Source: Clostridiales bacterium
GTDB taxonomy: Bacteria; Bacillota; Clostridia; Lachnospirales; Lachnospiraceae
Reading direction: 5' to 3'
Length of the DNA stretch: 39,704 nt
Assembly: GCA_012519695.1 (NCBI GenBank)
Contig: JAAYPT010000018.1
Span: 1 to 39,704 of the forward strand
Shown: in pieces, positions 7,750 through 16,899 of the stretch
Position numbering within the stretch: position 1 is the stretch's first letter
Layout of the letters: each line of letters opens with the position of its first letter
The notes under the pieces: generated by a model
What the model saw: the letters and a program-made list of their open reading frames with translations, nothing else
Database searches by the model: none
Told to the model about the DNA's origin: nothing
Translations under genes and position numbers: made by a program

Positions 7750-9972
7750 ATGAAAAGACCAAGTAATATACAGAAATTTAAACCTGTTGATCCTAAATTG
7801 GGAATTAAATCATCTTTGCCTAAATCAAAGTCTACAATTGCTCTTGTAATTTTGCTATGGTTGTCAAATGACAAAAAGTATGAAATTGAGTATTCTGAGA
7901 CAGATGGCGATAAAATAACGATATCTGAGAACTGTTATGATAAATTGATACAATATTTGAGAAATAATATAGATATTAAAGGCGATTCTGAAGAAGATAT
8001 CATGAATTATGTAAATGAAAACCAATTATTTCATTCACAGTTAGAGTCGCTTATTGTTGCACTTGAATTAGTGTGGAGAATTGCATCTATTAAATTTAAG
8101 GATAGTAATAAAGCGGATAGTGCAGAAAGAACTGGGAAGAAAAGATTTGAGAAAATATTATCGTATACAAATAATATTGATTTATTTGACGCTTTGATTG
8201 AAAGTAATAAAAAATATTGCCAAGTATTATATGAATGGCTACAAGGAAAGAAGAATGTAGAAGATACACATTTAGAAAAACAATTGGTTAGAGTTATAAA
8301 TTATCTTTCAGATGATGTTGTGTTGAAAATGTTAGACAATAATCAGAACGTATATTTTAATATGACATCCGTGTATGAAGCTATGACACAAAAAACAGAT
8401 GAAATTGATATCAATGGAGATGGAGAAGCAAAGGGTGCATTAAGAATTGTAAAAGGTGCTTTAGGAGAAGGACTAAATTACTATTTGGCATATAATAAGA
8501 ACATTGTTACAATGTCGGATAATGTAGATTATGATGAATTTGTATATTATGAACAAAGGGTAAGAGAGCGACAGAAAATAAGTAATGTGAATATATTGCT
8601 CCACGCTGCGGAAAATGATGATGAAAATACAACTGACATTTCGTGTTCAAAAAATAGGATAATATTTGGTGCTCCGGGAACTGGTAAGAGTCATAAACTA
8701 GAGGAAAATAGCAAATATTTTGCTGATAATATGGAAAGAGTAACATTCCATCCAAACTATTCGTATGCAAATTTTGTAGGTGCATATAAACCTATTATGT
8801 CAAAGTCAGACGTATATGATAATCTTGATACTGAAAAGAGAAGAGTGCTTGCAGTTCTGCAAGACAAATCAATGTCAGCACAAGAAAAATATGATGAATT
8901 GTACGATAAATTCAAGGATGAAAGTTTAACTCGTCTACCATTATTACTAGGTATATATACGGATGAGAATTTTAAAACTAGAAAAGTGGATGGTAGTGAT
9001 GCTGCCGGTGATAATAGTGTGGAGAGAAATCATGGAAGGGCTATTAGACCATATTTAAGTTTAAATCCACAGAATATAAATAAAGAAATCTCGTATGAGT
9101 TCGTTCCGGGTCCATTTATGAGAATTTATGTGCAAGCAATAAACCATCCGGAAGAAGATTACTTATTGTTAATAGAGGAAATTAATAGAGCAAATGTAGC
9201 AGCAGTGTTTGGAGATGTATTTCAATTACTTGATAGAAAGAATGGAGTAAGTGAATATCCAATTGCTACAAGCGAGGATATAAAGACTTATTTATTAGAA
9301 AACTTGGATTGTCTAAAAGGGAAAAATATTGATGATTTAACAGAAGAAGAAAGAGAAAAGTATTTTGAGATGAGAATTCCGGCAAATATGTACATATGGG
9401 CAACGATGAACAGTGCAGATCAGGGCGTATTTCCAATGGACACAGCATTTAAGCGTAGATGGGAATTCGAATATTTAAGTGTCAATGATGATGAGCAGGT
9501 TGCAGCAATAAAAGATTATGTCATACCAATGTGTATTAAGGACAATAAAGCGGATCATTATATTGGCTGGGATAGTTTAAGAACAAGGATAAATAATGTT
9601 TTGACATCTGAAAAGTGTAAGGTTAATGAAGACAAGCTTTTAGGACCATTTTTTATATCTAAAAATATGTTAGACGAGATAAAGAACAATAAAGAGCAAA
9701 TAGACGAATTAGAAGCAAAAGATGAAGCTTCTCTGACTGAGAGAGATAACGAAGCACTTAAAGATATGCATCAAAAAGAGAATAGTTATATAAAAGCATT
9801 TGAAAGTAAAGTAATCATGTATTTGTTTGAAGATGTTATGAAGATGCGTCCGGAGAACATATTTATAGGTCATCATAAAAAGAATGGAAAGATGATTTTT
9901 TCAGAAATATGTAAAGCCTTTGAGCAGGATGGTGAAGGCATATTTGGAATTGAAGATTTGGAAAATATATAA
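7750..9972 (+). CDS. McrB-like AAA+ GTPase, restriction subunit (LlaJI R1 type)
   Basis: This 740-residue motor subunit has an N-terminal 280 residues that are probably the DNA-recognition module and not recognisable by eye. It then shows a Walker A GAPGTGKS (307-314), a Walker B/McrB signature LLLIEEINRANVAAVFGDVF (about 471-490) and the sensor ATMNSADQGVFPMDTAFKRRW (about 551-571). The last resembles the MNTADRS GTP-specificity motif of McrB. In McrBC and LlaJI systems this protein forms a hexameric nucleotide-driven translocase that recruits the nuclease subunit. It starts 13 bp after the C5 methylase gene and is followed after 17 bp by the nuclease subunit. Confidence 0.88.
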   Translation: MKRPSNIQKFKPVDPKLGIKSSLPKSKSTIALVILLWLSNDKKYEIEYSETDGDKITISENCYDKLIQYLRNNIDIKGDSEEDIMNYVNENQLFHSQLESLIVALELVWRIASIKFKDSNKADSAERTGKKRFEKILSYTNNIDLFDALIESNKKYCQVLYEWLQGKKNVEDTHLEKQLVRVINYLSDDVVLKMLDNNQNVYFNMTSVYEAMTQKTDEIDINGDGEAKGALRIVKGALGEGLNYYLAYNKNIVTMSDNVDYDEFVYYEQRVRERQKISNVNILLHAAENDDENTTDISCSKNRIIFGAPGTGKSHKLEENSKYFADNMERVTFHPNYSYANFVGAYKPIMSKSDVYDNLDTEKRRVLAVLQDKSMSAQEKYDELYDKFKDESLTRLPLLLGIYTDENFKTRKVDGSDAAGDNSVERNHGRAIRPYLSLNPQNINKEISYEFVPGPFMRIYVQAINHPEEDYLLLIEEINRANVAAVFGDVFQLLDRKNGVSEYPIATSEDIKTYLLENLDCLKGKNIDDLTEEEREKYFEMRIPANMYIWATMNSADQGVFPMDTAFKRRWEFEYLSVNDDEQVAAIKDYVIPMCIKDNKADHYIGWDSLRTRINNVLTSEKCKVNEDKLLGPFFISKNMLDEIKNNKEQIDELEAKDEASLTERDNEALKDMHQKENSYIKAFESKVIMYLFEDVMKMRPENIFIGHHKKNGKMIFSEICKAFEQDGEGIFGIEDLENI

Positions 9973-9989
9973 AAAGGGGATGAGAGACA

Positions 9990-11972
9990 ATGACGAAAGG
10001 TTTCTTTCGTGAAAGAAAGCATTATTCTTTACAGGAAATAACATACAATTTAATTAACATAAATATGGAAGAAACCAGACGCATTGTCGGGATTCTTAAA
10101 AAATATGGAGTAGTTAAAGCTGTAAAAAAGAATAAGCCGGATTTTGATGATTTATCAAATGAGGATATTGTCTTGACTGATGTAATAGACAGCTCAAGCG
10201 ATATAGAATATATATTTGATTATGTTGGAGTTGTTGTAATCGAGGGACAAGTTTTTAAATGTTATCCTAAATATATCAAATCAACAGAACATTTATTTGA
10301 AAATCTAAAGCAGGTTTTAAAGGTTATAAAAAAATACAATGCATCAGAACAGTTGATTTATCTGTTTAATGGAGAAGATGATAGTAAGATTTTTAATAGA
10401 CTGGCTGTATCTATTCATTTGTTAGAGACATATTATGCTGATGGTTTGTATACGAATCAGAAAGAAATAATTGAAACAAATGGAGAAGGTGAGATTTTAT
10501 GGGATAAGACTATAAATGAAACATTTGCAATTATACAGAATAACAAACCATATTATGTGGAATTACAAACCAAGAATACGATTGACAATGACTATGATTA
10601 TTTTCGGCGGTTACATGAATGCGTTCTTACACAATGTAGCAGAGAATTATCAGATGCAGGACTTTTAGAATTATTTGAATTAACAGAAGTTGAGCTTACA
10701 CAAGAAGAAATGTCTGATTTTGGTGATGCGAGTTATATATTATATCGGTTGCAGTCTGAGATACAAACTCAATATATTACAAGGAAACAGAATCTTCTAA
10801 AAACAATATATACATATATTGCTAACGAGAAAACAGACAAAAATGATGTGAGCTATAGTTTATATGGAACTAATAGTTTTAACTTGGTTTGGGAAAAAGT
10901 ATGTGCTGATAATTTTGGAAGTGTTCTAGATAAGAAAATAGTAGATCTTCCATTAAGTAATCAGGAATGGAATAAAGTTGACTATAAAGATAAAACATTA
11001 AGAAAAGTGATTAAATCACCAAGATGGAGAAAAACAGAGTTTCCGGATGTAGAAGATCCGAAGGTGGAAACATTAAAACCTGATTTGGTATGCATATATC
11101 CTGTTGATGAACAGAAAAAAGATTATTGCTTTGGAATATATGATGCAAAATATTATTGTATAGATTATCAAATACATGGAGATAAAGCTATCATTAGTGG
11201 ACAACCGGGTGTAGGTGATGTCACAAAGCAATATTTATATCAATTAGCATTTGATGATTTTATTATGAAACAGGGATACAGATATGTGCAAAATATGTTT
11301 TTCTGTCCTGATGAAGTTGGAGATAAGCAGTATGGTTGGGTACAGATGGAAATTCTAAATCATATTGGGAATAAAAGATTGGAAAATATAGCGGTTGTAA
11401 AATTATGTGCATCAAAAATGTATCAATTGTATCTTGATAATCAGACAATTAGTGAGCATGAGATTAATCAATATATACCAGATATAGGTAGACAAGAAAT
11501 ATCAGAGCAAAATTTTGCTAATCGAATGATGGCATATCTTATGCGTATTACAAACGCTAGTAAAATGGCTGAGGAAAAGCTTGAGATGAAAGCAGATCAA
11601 GGTAAATTGATATATCCTAGACAGATAAAAAGAGAACTTGGAGCGAAAATTATTTATGATGCTATTTGCCCGGTTGCAAGCAAAGCTTTTTATGGATTTA
11701 ATCCATACGAAAAAGAAAACTATGGCAATATGGTAGCAGAGGATATAGACAACTCTTATGGAAGATGCAATCAGATTGCAGATGCATCCATTGAAATAGA
11801 GAAAAAGATAAAAGAGTTGTCGGAAAAGGAACTTCAGGATGAAAAGATAATTATAGATATTCTCAGGAAGTGCTTTGAGGGTAAAGAAGATATAGCATCT
11901 ATGGTTGAAGGGGATAATTTGGAGCTGCTGGTTGAAAAAGTTATGGAATTGATAAGGGAAGTGTATTTGTAG
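9990..11972 (+). CDS. LlaJI-family restriction endonuclease subunit (R2/McrC-like)
   Basis: This 660-residue protein resembles the LlaJI R2 family. It opens with a winged-helix-like segment (SLQEITYNLININMEETRRI, then VGILKKYGVVK), followed by the family's central region (FDYVGVVVIEGQVFKCYPKYI). A probable nuclease core lies near 365-400 (TLKPDLVCIYP, then YCFGIYDAKYY), fitting a PD-(D/E)xK fold with the D of KPDLV and the D-x-K of YDAKYY. It follows the McrB-like gene by 17 bp. Two methylases plus McrB-like plus this subunit is the LlaJI layout. LlaJI itself is known to recognise GACGC; the site here is not inferable. A 36-bp gap leads to Hachiman HamA. Confidence 0.82.
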   Translation: MTKGFFRERKHYSLQEITYNLININMEETRRIVGILKKYGVVKAVKKNKPDFDDLSNEDIVLTDVIDSSSDIEYIFDYVGVVVIEGQVFKCYPKYIKSTEHLFENLKQVLKVIKKYNASEQLIYLFNGEDDSKIFNRLAVSIHLLETYYADGLYTNQKEIIETNGEGEILWDKTINETFAIIQNNKPYYVELQTKNTIDNDYDYFRRLHECVLTQCSRELSDAGLLELFELTEVELTQEEMSDFGDASYILYRLQSEIQTQYITRKQNLLKTIYTYIANEKTDKNDVSYSLYGTNSFNLVWEKVCADNFGSVLDKKIVDLPLSNQEWNKVDYKDKTLRKVIKSPRWRKTEFPDVEDPKVETLKPDLVCIYPVDEQKKDYCFGIYDAKYYCIDYQIHGDKAIISGQPGVGDVTKQYLYQLAFDDFIMKQGYRYVQNMFFCPDEVGDKQYGWVQMEILNHIGNKRLENIAVVKLCASKMYQLYLDNQTISEHEINQYIPDIGRQEISEQNFANRMMAYLMRITNASKMAEEKLEMKADQGKLIYPRQIKRELGAKIIYDAICPVASKAFYGFNPYEKENYGNMVAEDIDNSYGRCNQIADASIEIEKKIKELSEKELQDEKIIIDILRKCFEGKEDIASMVEGDNLELLVEKVMELIREVYL

Positions 11973-12008
11973 GAACTGATAGGTTATATGTTGGAAGGTG
12001 GTTATTAA

Positions 12009-12884
12009 TTGTTTGAATATATGTATAAGGTGCCGCAGAATGAATATAAAACAACATATGGGGCGTTAAAAGTTAGTAATATTGTTTTTGAACCGGGAGA
12101 AATTGAGAGAGTCTTGCCAGATATAGTATTTACTGATGATAATTTAAAGCATATGTTTGCTGAAGAAAACTTAAACTTAAATAAAAGAAGGAATATATAT
12201 CGAAGATTCATACCTAAAGATGAAATGTTACCAGATATTAATACATTTGTTGCTTCTAATATATTAACAAATAGGTCATTTTATTCTTTTTTGGCAGAAG
12301 GAATTCTTGGACTTGTTTTTAGAGATTTATATGATTTAGATTTAGCAAAAGGAATAATAGATATTACAGAAACATTATCAGACTCACACACAGGAGTAGA
12401 TGCGTGCTTATATAATCTTAATCATAATATTATTGTTTTAGGAGAAGCTAAATTCTATGAAAATTTAAGTAGAGGAATGGATAAAATAATAAAAGACTTT
12501 GTTGAGAAGAGCATAAAAAATAAACTTGAAAGTTTGCAGGCGAATGTGGAAAACTGTGATGAGGCTATTCAGATTGTAATAAAAAATTTAAAGATGGAAG
12601 AATACGATGAATTGACGATTGATCAATTTATGAATCAGAAAATAGTGTTCGCAGGTTTTGTTTTACATTCGGAAAATGATGTTAGCCATTATAATGAACC
12701 TAATTTCTATAGTAGATATTTTGTATCTACCAGTCAATTAAAGGACAATATAAATAAATCACTCAATCATAATGATATAAATGGAGAATATGAAATTATA
12801 TTGGTTCATTTGCCTATAAAAGATAAGAAAAGTCTTATTGTAAAAATGATAGAGACATCAAGAGAAAAACTTAGAAGCTTGTAG
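12009..12884 (+). CDS. hamA: Hachiman HamA, DUF1837 nuclease (first system)
   Basis: This 291-residue protein shows the spaced nuclease residues of DUF1837/HamA: E98 in FLAEGILGL, D131 in HTGVDACLYN and E146-A-K148 in VLGEAKFYENL, forming a PD-(D/E)xK-type centre. Hachiman is a two-gene anti-phage system in which the HamB helicase monitors DNA and HamA degrades DNA upon activation. TTG at 12009 sits 8 bases after GGAAGGTGG; ATG at 12021 is an alternative start. The hamB ribosome-binding site overlaps this gene's stop codon, so the pair is coupled. Fold and residues are read from sequence; the Hachiman call rests on those plus the helicase partner. Confidence 0.85.
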   Translation: MFEYMYKVPQNEYKTTYGALKVSNIVFEPGEIERVLPDIVFTDDNLKHMFAEENLNLNKRRNIYRRFIPKDEMLPDINTFVASNILTNRSFYSFLAEGILGLVFRDLYDLDLAKGIIDITETLSDSHTGVDACLYNLNHNIIVLGEAKFYENLSRGMDKIIKDFVEKSIKNKLESLQANVENCDEAIQIVIKNLKMEEYDELTIDQFMNQKIVFAGFVLHSENDVSHYNEPNFYSRYFVSTSQLKDNINKSLNHNDINGEYEIILVHLPIKDKKSLIVKMIETSREKLRSL

Positions 12885-12898
12885 AGGTGATACAGTGT

Positions 12899-14938
12899 AT
12901 GAACAGTTATAAGTATAATAAAAAACGTAAAAAGATGTTAGAAGAATTGGATGCAGGGAAAGAGGTACCGATTATTGAATTGGGAATGTATGATTTGACA
13001 CCATATTTTAAAATAGATGATTTCGATATTAGCTTATCTGAAAAGATTATGATTAATAAGAATTATGAGAGAAAAATAGAACATGTTCCTAAAGAGTTAT
13101 TTTTTTCACCACCTCAGTATAAAGCATTAGAGTGCTTATTTAGAGAAAATAGGGTTATTCTATCTGCACCAACATCTTTTGGTAAAACATTGATAGTAAA
13201 GGAATACATATATAGAAAGAAACCAAGAAAAATCGTTTATATTGTACCTACAAACGCATTAGCGTATGAATTAGAACGCAGTTTTAAAGAAAATGATAAG
13301 TTCTCAGATTATACTATTTTCGATAAATGTGCTATAGACGAACAGAAAGAAAACATTACAGATGAAAAACTTTTATTCGTTGGAACTCAAGAAAAGTATT
13401 TAGAAATAGATAAAGATATTATGGGAGAAGTAGATTTATTTGTTATTGATGAAGCATATAAATTGCAGGAGACAATTAAAAATCAAAGGGCATATAAATT
13501 GTCAGAAACATTTTTAGATAGTATGTCTATTTGCTCAAAGAAAATATTCTTACTTACACCAAAAGCAATACTTAAAGGATTTGAAAAATATCAATTTGTT
13601 ACATTTAAATCTGATTTTAATGCAGTTGATAAAAATTATATTGTTTTGGATAAAAATAATTTTTATGAAATACTTTTAAACAGAGGGAAAGAAGAAAAAA
13701 CAATACTGTTTTGTAATTCTCCCAAACAAATAAATGACAGTTATGAACAAATAAAAAATTTAACAAATATTAATATGGATACTGAGTTTGTAAGACTATT
13801 GGAAACAGAAATACATCCTGATTGGAGTGTTGTTAAGTTATTAAAAGCAGGAATTCTGACGCATCATGGTCAAATGCCAAAGTTTGTTCAAAATCGAATG
13901 GTTACACTTTTTAATGAATGTAATAATTATAATATTTTATGTGGCACAAACTCTATTTCAGAAGGAATAAATACTGTAACTAAAAATTTATTTATTCATC
14001 CTGAGTATAATAACTTGAATGACATATTGTTGCTGAAGAATACAATAGGAAGAGCTGGAAGACTTGGAAAATATCCAATAGGATACATTTATTCATGTAC
14101 TAAGATTGAAGAGTTGGTTGAAAATGAAATCGTAATCTCATTGGCTATTGCCAATGAGGAAGAATTGTCAGAAATAGAAGATAGCAAGGATGATGAGAAA
14201 ATATCACAATTTAGTATTGAAAATAATCTGGAATTAGAATTTAGTAAACATTTAATAAATGCTTATAAGTTATCATTATCCAAGTTGAAGAATATTCTAG
14301 AAGCCTTTTGTATTGACAGGAAATATCAAAATATTTCAAATTTACCATTTATTGCTAATAGTGCATTTGCTAATGAATATCCAGGTAAATTAAATATTGA
14401 TAAATTATTAATTACAGGTTATTTGCAGACCTATTATAATGAAAACCATCAAAAAATATATTTAAACAACTTTAATGACAGGATTATTTATTTTAAAAGC
14501 AAATATGAAAAATCAATGAGTAATACAGATATAATAAATGCATATATGCAGTTTATATATTCCACTCTAGAATATTACATAATGCCGCTCGTTAATATAG
14601 GCTTAGAAATAAAGGAAAAATATCCAGACTGGCATTTTGGAAAAAATGTAATTGAATCATTGGAGGATTGTAAGAATAAATACTACACAAGAACATATGG
14701 AAGATTAAATATTGATGATTTGTCGGATAGACATAAACTTATTATAAGTGCGATGAAGGATTATGGAATGACTAGTATTATAAAAAACCTCAATGAAGCA
14801 ATATTGCATGAGATAGAAAGTTGTCTTAATGTTAGATATTCTACAATAGATGTATTGCGTGCTATAAATTATTTAGCAAATAATTCTGATAAAAATAGGG
14901 ACTTTTATTTAGAAATAAAGAAAAAATATATGGTATAA
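12899..14938 (+). CDS. hamB: Hachiman HamB, superfamily-2 helicase (first system)
   Basis: This 679-residue SF2 helicase has a Q-like segment FSPPQYKALECLF, motif I APTSFGKT (90-97), motif Ia VYIVPTNALAYE, motif II IDEAY (a DEAH variant, 183-187), motif III LLTPKA, motif V CGTNSISEGINTV and motif VI TIGRAGRLGKY. The C-terminal 280 residues are a HamB-specific helical region. ATG at 12899 is chosen because AGAGGTG precedes it at a normal distance, while GTG at 12887 lies inside that site. No frameshift is visible, so this system is probably functional. It is followed after 30 bp by the COG2865 regulator, perhaps in the same transcript. Confidence 0.87.
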   Translation: MNSYKYNKKRKKMLEELDAGKEVPIIELGMYDLTPYFKIDDFDISLSEKIMINKNYERKIEHVPKELFFSPPQYKALECLFRENRVILSAPTSFGKTLIVKEYIYRKKPRKIVYIVPTNALAYELERSFKENDKFSDYTIFDKCAIDEQKENITDEKLLFVGTQEKYLEIDKDIMGEVDLFVIDEAYKLQETIKNQRAYKLSETFLDSMSICSKKIFLLTPKAILKGFEKYQFVTFKSDFNAVDKNYIVLDKNNFYEILLNRGKEEKTILFCNSPKQINDSYEQIKNLTNINMDTEFVRLLETEIHPDWSVVKLLKAGILTHHGQMPKFVQNRMVTLFNECNNYNILCGTNSISEGINTVTKNLFIHPEYNNLNDILLLKNTIGRAGRLGKYPIGYIYSCTKIEELVENEIVISLAIANEEELSEIEDSKDDEKISQFSIENNLELEFSKHLINAYKLSLSKLKNILEAFCIDRKYQNISNLPFIANSAFANEYPGKLNIDKLLITGYLQTYYNENHQKIYLNNFNDRIIYFKSKYEKSMSNTDIINAYMQFIYSTLEYYIMPLVNIGLEIKEKYPDWHFGKNVIESLEDCKNKYYTRTYGRLNIDDLSDRHKLIISAMKDYGMTSIIKNLNEAILHEIESCLNVRYSTIDVLRAINYLANNSDKNRDFYLEIKKKYMV

Positions 14939-14968
14939 AAATTGTTGATATAGAATGGAGACGATTAA

Positions 14969-16351
14969 ATGACAACTGAATTGATGAGAGATTTGCTCAC
15001 AAATGATGAGAAAATAACAATTGAGTACAAAACCTGTCAGTATGGCATTCAGGAAGATGTGTATGAAACAGTATGCTCTTTTTCTAACAGATATGGTGGG
15101 TATATTATCATGGGTGTAGAGGATGATGGTACCCCAATAGGTATTAATCCGAATATGGTTAAGGATATGAAAAAGATTTTTGTGAATCAGCTAAATAACC
15201 CGGATAAGATGTCACCAACATTATATCTTTCAATAGAGGATATTGTATATGAAGGGATGACGCTGTTATGGGTGTATGTTCCGCCAACATCTACTGTAGA
15301 AAAGTGTGCAAACAGGATCTATGACAGAAATGAAGATGGGGACATGGATATTACGGACTCTCCGATTCAACTACAGAATATGTATAACAGAAAAAGCAAC
15401 ACATATGCGGAGCACAAGATATTCCCATATGTTACAATGGAAGATTTACGCATGGATTTGATGGATAAAGTAAGAAATCTTGCAAAGAGCAAAAATCCGG
15501 ATCATCCTTGGTTGAAAATGTCGGATGAGGAAATATTGAAGAGTGCTGGCTTATGGGAAAAAGATTTTTCATCAGGTATCCAAGGATATAATCTTGCAGG
15601 TGTGTTATTGTTTGGCAAAGATGATGTGATAAGGTCTTGCTGTCCTGGATATATTACCGATGCATTATATAGGGTTGAGAATCTAGATAGGTATGATGAT
15701 AGATTGCAGGTAACAACTAATTTGATAGAGGCATATGATCTTTTAATGGAATTTGTTGCAAAGCATACATCAGATAAATTTTGCTTAATCAACAATATTA
15801 GCACGAGTATTAGAGGTATTATTTCAAGAGAGGTTATTGGTAATATACTTGTGCACAGAGATTATTCAAGTGCATATCCAGCAAAGGTGATTATCGAAAA
15901 GGATTGGCTGAGAACAGAAAATTGGTGTATTCCTAGACGCCATGGAAATATTATGAGTGATGAGTTTACTCCGTATCCAAAGAATCCTTTAATTCAGCAA
16001 TTTTTTGCTAATATTGGTAGAACAGATACTATTGGTTCGGGAGTAAGAAATCTTTACAAATATACACCAATGTATTCAGATGGCGGTAAGCCAGAGCTGA
16101 TTGAAGATGATGTATTTAGAATTAATATACCATTAGACAGAATAGCTGCAGATGAAGCAACAGAACAGAAAACATTATCTGAAAGAGAACAGAAAATTTA
16201 TAATATGATTTGTGAGAATCTGCATTTATCAGTTGAACAGGTAATGGCAGAATTGGATATATCAAGATCAACGGTGTTTAGAGACTATGCGAAAATTAAG
16301 AAAGTAACAGGTGCCGTTTACGATAAAAAGACTTCAACATGGACATTGTAA
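14969..16351 (+). CDS. Schlafen/AlbA_2-domain ATP-binding protein with C-terminal winged helix (COG2865 type)
   Basis: This is a 460-residue putative transcriptional regulator. The N-terminal AlbA_2 domain (about 10-130) carries the hallmark EYKTCQYGIQEDVYETVCSF, then NRYGGYIIMGVEDDGTPIGI. The middle (about 190-385) matches the ATPase-like region of this family (FGKDDVIRSC, REVIGNILVHRDYSS, IGRTDTIGSGVRNLYKY). The last 65 residues form a winged helix (LSVEQVMAELDISRSTVFRD). It directly follows Hachiman on the same strand. Its stop codon abuts an array of TGAGACT motifs with an 11-bp period, which I infer to be its own operators. Proteins of this family often sit in defence islands; the precise role is unknown. 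Confidence 0.82.
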   Translation: MTTELMRDLLTNDEKITIEYKTCQYGIQEDVYETVCSFSNRYGGYIIMGVEDDGTPIGINPNMVKDMKKIFVNQLNNPDKMSPTLYLSIEDIVYEGMTLLWVYVPPTSTVEKCANRIYDRNEDGDMDITDSPIQLQNMYNRKSNTYAEHKIFPYVTMEDLRMDLMDKVRNLAKSKNPDHPWLKMSDEEILKSAGLWEKDFSSGIQGYNLAGVLLFGKDDVIRSCCPGYITDALYRVENLDRYDDRLQVTTNLIEAYDLLMEFVAKHTSDKFCLINNISTSIRGIISREVIGNILVHRDYSSAYPAKVIIEKDWLRTENWCIPRRHGNIMSDEFTPYPKNPLIQQFFANIGRTDTIGSGVRNLYKYTPMYSDGGKPELIEDDVFRINIPLDRIAADEATEQKTLSEREQKIYNMICENLHLSVEQVMAELDISRSTVFRDYAKIKKVTGAVYDKKTSTWTL

Positions 16352-16530
16352 TGAGACAGTCTCAAGTTAGTCTCAACAAAGTCTCATGAATTTTGACACT
16401 TGACGAGACTGAAGCAAAATCTAAAAACGTGATAAAATCGGGACTTTTAGCGTGTTGGAAAAACTTAGTCTCAAATCAGTCTCAACTTAGTCTCATTTTT
16501 AAAGTGAGATTATGAGACTGACTTGAGACT
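16352..16530. promoter_or_regulatory. Operator-like array of AGTCTCA / TGAGACT heptamers with 11-bp period
   Basis: The array begins immediately after the COG2865 stop codon with the palindrome TGAGAC-A-GTCTCA (16352-16364). AGTCTCA repeats at 16358, 16369 and 16380 (exact 11-bp steps), then again at 16467, 16478 and 16489 (11-bp steps). The inverse TGAGACT lies at 16513 and 16524, again 11 bp apart, with a lone GAGACT at 16405. The second and third groups can also fold on each other as a long hairpin (16467-16484 with 16513-16530, one mismatch). A helical-turn period places all sites on one DNA face, as for cooperative protein binding. Confidence 0.75.
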
Positions 16531-16577
16531 AAAAAAGACTAATGAATTTATATGATTTGTCGATTGGAGAAGATAAA

Positions 16578-16868
16578 ATGAATCAATTTCTATCTATAGC
16601 ATTAAAAACACATTTTGAAAGTCTGAGGGTTAGCGGCAAGGGAGAAAATTATTGGCAATGTTATCAAGCTTTTTTAAATTACTGTGATATATATGGAGAT
16701 TGTGATCTTAAGGATTTATTCAATAACAAATTATTAAGGCAGGATATAGTGTGCGCATGTGCGTCATATTATAATTCTAGCGCAAAGGCACATAGAAAAG
16801 AGGCAGTTAATAGATTTTTGTCTGCAATCGATTTGTTCTATAAAAAAGATGGGTGGTATAGAATGTAG
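16578..16868 (+). CDS. N-terminal part of a recombinase-like protein (SAM-like domain)
   Basis: This 96-residue frame is helical (ALKTHFESLRVSGKGENYWQ, then KAHRKEAVNRFLSAIDLFYKK) and resembles the N-terminal core-binding domain of tyrosine recombinases. GGAGAAG precedes the ATG at 16578. It ends a few codons after an A6 run (16842-16847). Past that run the next frame continues with recombinase-like sequence, so this gene and the next are probably two halves of one frameshifted gene, or two subunits. It starts 47 bp beyond the TGAGACT array. Confidence 0.5.
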   Translation: MNQFLSIALKTHFESLRVSGKGENYWQCYQAFLNYCDIYGDCDLKDLFNNKLLRQDIVCACASYYNSSAKAHRKEAVNRFLSAIDLFYKKDGWYRM

Positions 16869-16899
16869 TGCACTTGAAGGTGGATGTAGGAACAATGAA

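Noticed and set aside
16842-16847. Programmed ribosomal frameshift at the A6 run
   Set aside because: The phase AAA AAA G is not the canonical A-AAA-AAG, and a +1 shift would be needed. A simple indel or two separate genes is more likely.
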